Assembly (NCBI RefSeq): GCF_019308285.1
Contig: NZ_WWEM01000037.1
Location: 62,001 to 126,000 of the forward strand
DNA: 64,000 bases
Direction: 5' to 3'
From: Flavobacterium quisquiliarum
Lineage (GTDB): Bacteria > Bacteroidota > Bacteroidia > Flavobacteriales > Flavobacteriaceae
Shown here: positions 59,641 through 64,000 of the stretch, piece by piece
How positions within the stretch are numbered: the stretch's first letter is position 1
Layout of the letters: each line of letters opens with the position of its first letter
Notes under the pieces: generated by a model
Told to the model about the DNA's origin: nothing
Seen by the model: only the letters and a program-made list of their open reading frames with translations
Databases searched by the model: none
Program-made: the position numbers and the translations under genes

Positions 59641-60118
59641 AATTCATCCACTCGCAGATGTTCAATCACAAAATATTGGTAAAAACACGATGATTTGGCA
59701 ATATTGCGTAATACTAAAAAACGCTATTATTGGAGACGATTGTAATATCAATTGTCAGGTATTTATTGAAAATGATGTAAAAATTGGAAATTTTGTAACC
59801 ATTAAGCCAGGAGTTCAAATTTGGGATGGGGTGACTTTAGAAGATCATGTTTTTATTGGTCCTAATGTTACTTTTACAAATGACCTAATACCTCGTTCAA
59901 AACAATATCCTGAAGTTTTTGAGAGAACTATAGTACAAAAAGGGGCTTCAGTAGGAGCTAATTCAACCATAATTGCGGGTAATATAATAGGAGCTTATTC
60001 ACTAATTGGTGCCGGAAGCGTGGTTACTAAAGAAGTACCTCCATTTACTGTATGGTTTGGAAACCCAGCTAAACAAAAGGGAACTATAGACGAAAAAGGA
60101 ATAATTACCTATTTATAA
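59633..60118 (+). CDS. Hexapeptide-repeat N-acetyltransferase (FdtC/WbpD-like)
   Basis: A 161-residue left-handed beta-helix acetyltransferase. Repeated hexapeptides run through most of it (IGKNTMIWQYCVILKNAIIGDDCNINCQVFIENDVKIG), with VFIGPNVTFTNDLIPRSK, VGANSTIIAGNIIGAYSLIGAGSVVTKEVPPFTVWFGNPAK at the end. In this setting it should acetylate the 3-amino group of a dTDP-3-amino-3,6-dideoxyhexose, giving dTDP-Fuc3NAc or dTDP-Qui3NAc. It overlaps the upstream ketoisomerase gene by 8 bases and precedes the aminotransferase. Confidence 0.85.
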   Translation: MTKIHPLADVQSQNIGKNTMIWQYCVILKNAIIGDDCNINCQVFIENDVKIGNFVTIKPGVQIWDGVTLEDHVFIGPNVTFTNDLIPRSKQYPEVFERTIVQKGASVGANSTIIAGNIIGAYSLIGAGSVVTKEVPPFTVWFGNPAKQKGTIDEKGIITYL

Positions 60119-60133
60119 AATAAGATAATAATA

Positions 60134-61237
60134 ATGATTAAATTTCTTGATTTACAAAAGATAAATCTAACTCATCAGAATGAGATAGAAGAAAGATTGC
60201 TTAACACTTTTCGTTCAGGCTGGTATTTGTTAGGAAATGAAGTGAAAGCATTTGAATCAAACCTTGCAAAATATATAGGTGTAGATCATGCTATTGGAGT
60301 AGCTAATGGACTAGATGCTTTGAGATTAATCTTAAGAGCATATATAGAATTGGGAATAATGAAAAAAGGAGATGAAATTATAGTTCCTGCAAATACCTAT
60401 ATAGCATCAGTTTTAGCAATTTCAGATAATGGCTTAGTACCAATCTTTGTTGAGCCAGATATTAATACTTATAATATTGATATTTCGAAAATTGAAGAAA
60501 AACTAAATGAAAAGACAAGGGGAATTCTAATTGTTCACTTATATGGCAGAGTAATTTTTTCTGAGCAATTGATAGATCTGGCACAGAAAAACAACCTTAA
60601 AATTATTGAAGATAATGCACAATCAATAGGTGCAAAATGGAAAGACAAAGAAGCTGGGAATTTAGGTGATGCTGCAGGTTTCAGCTTTTATCCAGGCAAG
60701 AATTTAGGAGCTTTAGGAGATGCGGGAGCGATAACGACAAATGATGAAACTTTAGCGAAAACAATTCGTGCATTGGCAAATTATGGATCTAACCAGAAAT
60801 ACATCAATATTTACCAAGGTTTAAATTCACGATTAGATGAGATACATGCGGCAGTTTTAGATGTGAAACTAAAATATATAGATCAAGAAAATGATATAAG
60901 AAAGGAGATAGCAAAAAAATATATTACGTCTATAAAAAATTCTAACATTCATCTTCCTGAAATGCCTAAAAATGAAGAAGAACATGTATGGCATCTATTT
61001 GTTATAAGAACAAATGATAGAGAAAAAATCCAGAATTATCTTGCTGATAATGGCATTCAGACTTTAATACACTATCCTATTCCTCCACATAAGCAAGCAG
61101 CTTATAGCGAATATAATCATTTGAGTTTCCCTATAACTGAACAGATTCACGAAGAGGTTCTTAGCTTGCCTATAAGTCCTGTAATGAAAGATGAAGAAGT
61201 TGAGCATATTATAAAGGTACTTAATAACTTTCAGTAA
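60134..61237 (+). CDS. DegT/DnrJ/EryC1 sugar aminotransferase (FdtB/QdtB-like)
   Basis: A 367-residue PLP-dependent sugar aminotransferase. The start IKFLDLQKINLTHQNEIEERL, the loop GVANGLDALRLILRAY, IVPANTYIASVLAISDNGLVPIFVEPD, EDNAQSIGAKW and GFSFYPGKNLGALGDAGAI (PLP Lys K189) are standard, with NYGSNQKY and NSRLDEIHAAVL later. With RfbB, FdtA and the acetyltransferase it completes a route to a 3-acetamido-3,6-dideoxyhexose. Whether the sugar is the fuco or quinovo form depends on the ketoisomerase stereochemistry and cannot be read here. Confidence 0.9.
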   Translation: MIKFLDLQKINLTHQNEIEERLLNTFRSGWYLLGNEVKAFESNLAKYIGVDHAIGVANGLDALRLILRAYIELGIMKKGDEIIVPANTYIASVLAISDNGLVPIFVEPDINTYNIDISKIEEKLNEKTRGILIVHLYGRVIFSEQLIDLAQKNNLKIIEDNAQSIGAKWKDKEAGNLGDAAGFSFYPGKNLGALGDAGAITTNDETLAKTIRALANYGSNQKYINIYQGLNSRLDEIHAAVLDVKLKYIDQENDIRKEIAKKYITSIKNSNIHLPEMPKNEEEHVWHLFVIRTNDREKIQNYLADNGIQTLIHYPIPPHKQAAYSEYNHLSFPITEQIHEEVLSLPISPVMKDEEVEHIIKVLNNFQ

Positions 61238-61247
61238 ATTATTATAA

Positions 61248-62192
61248 ATGAAAAAATATATTAAGAAGAGAATTTTAAATTTCTTAGATAAAAAGGGTTT
61301 TCAAAGAAAACTTATAGGCGAAGATCCAAAAGTGAATCTTTATGATCAAATGAAATATGTTTTCACTCCTAAAAATGATAAGATAATTTCTATTATTTTT
61401 TCTAAAGATAGGGCTATGCAGCTTGATGGTTTCTTGGCTAGTTATTTTGAGAATGTTGAAAATTACTCTGAAATAAAAGTATTGTTTCATGTCAGTAATG
61501 AGGCGCATGAAAAATCTTATATAGATCTGCAAAAAATTTATGAAAATTTTCCAGTAGAATTTATTCAGGAAACAAATTTCAGAGTTAATCTAATTGATGC
61601 CTTAGAAAAATCTTCTGAGGATCGTCTTATTTTTTACGTTGATGACATGCTTTTTTCTCAGAAAATAGACTACAGTTGGTTAAAAAACATAGATCCCTTA
61701 AATAATATTGTTTGTCTGTCTAGAGGTAAAGATCTAAATTATAGTACGGTTTTAGCTAAAAAACTTGAAGTTCCTTCTTTTAATAAAATTTCAGAAAATT
61801 TATATCAATTTAAATGGAATGAGATTAGTGAATTTTCTGATTGGACTTACCCAATTGGGGTATCTGGTTATATGTTTTCTAGATTAGAAATTACAGCTAT
61901 GATAAAAGCTACAAAATTTAAAGCCCCAAATTCTCTGGAACATAATTTACAACAGTTTCTACCATATTTTACTATGCGAGGTGGCATTTGTCTTGAAAAT
62001 GTTGCTACTCCTTGTGTACATACTAATCTAACACAAACAGAAGGTTATAATAATATTTTAGGTCATTACTCACTAGAGGAATTATTGGATCTTTGGAACA
62101 TAAATAAAAGAATTAATTATAGCGAATTCATTGGTCTTAAAGTTTCTGAAGCTGAAGTGAAGAAGTATAATTTTATAAGCAGGGACGAATAA
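61248..62192 (+). CDS. Probable glycosyltransferase, family not recognised
   Basis: A 314-residue soluble or peripheral protein with a basic, amphipathic N-terminus (MKKYIKKRILNFLDKKGFQRK). The middle has a GT-A-like order: IISIIFSKDRAMQLDGFLASYFENV, a strand-helix pattern, then RLIFYVDDMLFSQ with D132-D133 in the position of a metal-binding acidic motif, followed by YPIGVSGYMFSRLEI and LEHNLQQFLPYF. The C-terminus is helical and acidic. Placement between sugar-nucleotide genes and the flippase supports a role in building the repeat unit. No close family can be named from memory. Confidence 0.6.
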   Translation: MKKYIKKRILNFLDKKGFQRKLIGEDPKVNLYDQMKYVFTPKNDKIISIIFSKDRAMQLDGFLASYFENVENYSEIKVLFHVSNEAHEKSYIDLQKIYENFPVEFIQETNFRVNLIDALEKSSEDRLIFYVDDMLFSQKIDYSWLKNIDPLNNIVCLSRGKDLNYSTVLAKKLEVPSFNKISENLYQFKWNEISEFSDWTYPIGVSGYMFSRLEITAMIKATKFKAPNSLEHNLQQFLPYFTMRGGICLENVATPCVHTNLTQTEGYNNILGHYSLEELLDLWNINKRINYSEFIGLKVSEAEVKKYNFISRDE

Positions 62193-62221
62193 CTCAGATT
62201 GTCTCAAACAAGTTAGTAAGC

Positions 62222-62851
62222 ATGAAAAGTATTTTAAGAAAAATTTACAGAACCTTTATTCCATTACCTAAGAAAAAAATTAGTTCTAGTGCTACAATTG
62301 ATAAATGTGAAATTAATGATTTTGTAAAAATATCGCAACATTCTTATTTCTACAAATCAATTATTCAGTCTTATACCTATTTTGCAGGATTCAATAGTGT
62401 AATGAATGCTCGTATTGGAAAATTTTGTTCAATTGGAGATTATAGTATAATAGGTGCAGGTAATCATCCAATAGATTTTATTTCTACTAGTCCAGTTTTT
62501 TATTCGCCAAATGCTCAATGTGGTGTTACATTTTCTGATGATACATATTTTGAAGAAATGAAAGAAACGATTGTTGGAAATGATGTATGGATAGGAGCTT
62601 ATTCTATGATAATGTGTGGAGTTACAATTGGAGATGGAGCTATTATAGCGACAGGATCTTTTGTAAATAAAGATGTTGAGCCTTATACAATTGTGGGAGG
62701 AACTCCTGCAAAATTAATACGTCAAAGATTTAATAGTGATGAAATTAATCAATTATTAGTTTTAAAATGGTGGGATAAACCAGAACAATGGCTGAGGGAA
62801 AATTTTAAGTATTTTCATAATAAAAGCGAATTTATATCAAAATTTTTCTAA
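62222..62851 (+). CDS. CatB-related (XAT) O-acetyltransferase
   Basis: A 209-residue hexapeptide acetyltransferase. Beta-helix repeats run from about residue 20 (SATIDKCEINDFVKISQHSYFYKS); FCSIGDYSIIGAGNHPIDFISTSPVFY has the catalytic-type His in the loop that distinguishes xenobiotic/CatB-like enzymes; TIVGNDVWIGAYSMIMCGVTIGDGAIIATGSFVNKDVEPYTIVGGTPAKLIR ends the helix, and a tryptophan-rich C-terminal segment (LKWWDKPEQWLRE) follows. In this locus it is more likely to O-acetylate a sugar of the repeat unit than to inactivate an antibiotic. Confidence 0.82.
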   Translation: MKSILRKIYRTFIPLPKKKISSSATIDKCEINDFVKISQHSYFYKSIIQSYTYFAGFNSVMNARIGKFCSIGDYSIIGAGNHPIDFISTSPVFYSPNAQCGVTFSDDTYFEEMKETIVGNDVWIGAYSMIMCGVTIGDGAIIATGSFVNKDVEPYTIVGGTPAKLIRQRFNSDEINQLLVLKWWDKPEQWLRENFKYFHNKSEFISKFF

Positions 62852-62860
62852 ATATTATTT

Positions 62861-64000
62861 ATGATTAAAGAAGATAACAAAGAGTATAAAAGTGTTTTTA
62901 AAAATACTGTTGCTTTCGGAGGGTTACAATCCATAACTATATTAATTTCAGCGCTAAAAGGTAAATTTTTGGCAATGTTTTTAGGTCCTGCCGGATTAGG
63001 AGTTTATAATATTTTACTTAATAGTCTAAATATGATTACTACTGTTAATGATTTAGGACTAGAATTTAGTGCGGTAAGAAGTATTTCTGAGGATGTAGAA
63101 AATGAATCTAAAGTCATTAGAACGGTTACAATTGTAAGAAAGCTTTTTTTGTGGACTGGGATTTTAGGAGCTATTTTTACAATTTTATGTTCTAATTTTT
63201 TAAGTTTATGGTCTTTTGGAAGTAATAATTATACTTTATCATTTGTTTTTTTATCACTATATGTCTTTTTTACAACTATAACTAAAGGTCAACAGACAAT
63301 ATTTCGCGGTATTAGAAAGATAGACTTTATTTTAAAATCAGGTCTTGTTGGATCCATCTCTGGTTTAATAATATCTTTTCCATTAATATATTTTTATCGC
63401 GAAAAAGGTATCGTTCCTACTTTGATAATCACATCTCTGATTGTTTACTTTACTTCACTCTATTATTTTAGAAAAATAAAACTTCAAAAAGCAAATGTCC
63501 AAAGATCAGAACTCTTAGTTGAGAGTAAGGATATGATTAAACTAGGAATAATGCTTATGGTTTCAATATTAGTTGGGATGGTAGTTAAGTATTTAATTAG
63601 TATTGGTATAAGCCGAATTGGAAATGTTAACGATGTTGGCTTATATACTGCTGCTACTTCTATTTCTGGACAATATGTAGGTTTCATTCTAACCGCTCTA
63701 AGTGCAGATTATTTTCCAAGACTATCAACATGTCATAATAATGTAGAGAAATTAAACAAAGTGGTAAATGATCAAGCGGAAGTAGTTTTATTATTAGCTA
63801 CTCCCATTCTTATTATTATGATTATTACTGCACCCCTTCTGATAAGAGTTCTTCTAACAAAAGAATTTATGCCAATTGTAACTTTTATAAGATTTATAGC
63901 TTTGGGATCTTTTTTTCAACTTTTTTCATATTGTCTAGGGTACATTTCTTTTGCAAAAAATGATAAACGAACTTATTTGTTTTTAGAGGCAGGTTTTGGT
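62861..64000 (+). CDS. O-antigen/polysaccharide flippase Wzx (cut by window edge)
   Basis: The frame opens at ATG 62861 and is open for 380 codons to the window end, so the C-terminus is missing. It is a polytopic membrane protein with about ten hydrophobic segments in the visible part, typical of the MATE-like polysaccharide flippases that move lipid-linked repeat units across the inner membrane. The start KSVFKNTVAFGGLQSITILISALKGKFLAMFLGPAGLGVYNIL is characteristic of O-antigen translocases. It was too long for a closed ORF because no stop is present. It is 9 bases after the acetyltransferase gene. Confidence 0.85.
   Translation, partial: MIKEDNKEYKSVFKNTVAFGGLQSITILISALKGKFLAMFLGPAGLGVYNILLNSLNMITTVNDLGLEFSAVRSISEDVENESKVIRTVTIVRKLFLWTGILGAIFTILCSNFLSLWSFGSNNYTLSFVFLSLYVFFTTITKGQQTIFRGIRKIDFILKSGLVGSISGLIISFPLIYFYREKGIVPTLIITSLIVYFTSLYYFRKIKLQKANVQRSELLVESKDMIKLGIMLMVSILVGMVVKYLISIGISRIGNVNDVGLYTAATSISGQYVGFILTALSADYFPRLSTCHNNVEKLNKVVNDQAEVVLLLATPILIIMIITAPLLIRVLLTKEFMPIVTFIRFIALGSFFQLFSYCLGYISFAKNDKRTYLFLEAGFG

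Noticed and set aside
1..64000. CRISPR arrays, tRNA or rRNA genes, insertion sequences, prophage or toxin-antitoxin genes
   Set aside because: Read for on both strands; no repeat-spacer array, cloverleaf, transposase, integrase or phage gene was recognised.

Overview
The window is a low-GC, gene-dense piece of a Bacteroidota chromosome, almost certainly Flavobacteriaceae and most like Flavobacterium. Supporting signs are promoters of the Bacteroidota type (TTG, 19-20 bases, TAnnTTTG), few Shine-Dalgarno sites, a SusC/SusD pair, a UpxY-type NusG paralogue, a str operon that runs rpsL-rpsG-fusA-rpsJ without tuf, and long A/T-rich spacers. Taxonomy here is inferred from gene content and motifs, not from a search.

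Layout. (1) 1-10.0 kb: mixed housekeeping and envelope genes. They include a truncated secreted protein (probably alpha-2-macroglobulin family), a TPR protein, mpl, radC, a HAD nucleotidase, rarA, a rhomboid protease, two secreted proteins of unknown function, a DUF2490 outer-membrane protein and rlmB. (2) 10.1-17.0 kb, minus strand: a SusD/SusC pair and an Omp85/BamA-like barrel protein. (3) 17.1-34.6 kb: the str, S10, spc and alpha ribosomal operons in one direction, with secY, infA and rpoA. They have a terminator plus new promoter before rplC, an internal promoter plus strong hairpin before rpsH, and hairpins before rpsD and rplQ. (4) 34.8-42.7 kb: carA, eno, gltA, two pentein-fold hydrolases (a DDAH-like enzyme and ctlX), marC, a CoA-binding protein and recR. 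(5) 42.8-64 kb: the start of a capsule/exopolysaccharide locus, cut by the window edge inside a flippase gene.

Polysaccharide locus. A first block has its own promoter and encodes a Wza-like lipoprotein, a Wzc tyrosine kinase, a WbpP-type epimerase, a eukaryote-like UDP-glucose dehydrogenase and a UpxY-type antiterminator, then a terminator. A second block starts from a strong promoter with a GC-rich, foldable 5' leader. It encodes a TviB/WbpO-type dehydrogenase, mannose-1-phosphate guanylyltransferase, RfbB, a long multi-SLBB exporter, a Wzz protein, a cytidylyltransferase-like protein, Fcl, Gmd, two tandem FdtA-type ketoisomerases, an acetyltransferase, an aminotransferase, a probable glycosyltransferase, a CatB-like acetyltransferase and Wzx. 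Together these predict UDP-glucuronate, UDP-GalNAcA-type, GDP-fucose and dTDP-3-acetamido-3,6-dideoxyhexose precursors. RmlA, Wzy and most glycosyltransferases are not in the window.

Most of the window is conventional. The observations most worth a second look are -7 promoter elements sitting 4-5 bases before the start codons of four unrelated genes (likely leaderless mRNAs), the structured leader next to the UpxY gene, the tandem FdtA pair in which one copy has lost a histidine, intergenic tracts with 7-base periodicity, and several RNA hairpins at fixed points in the ribosomal operons. No transposase, CRISPR array, tRNA or rRNA gene was seen.
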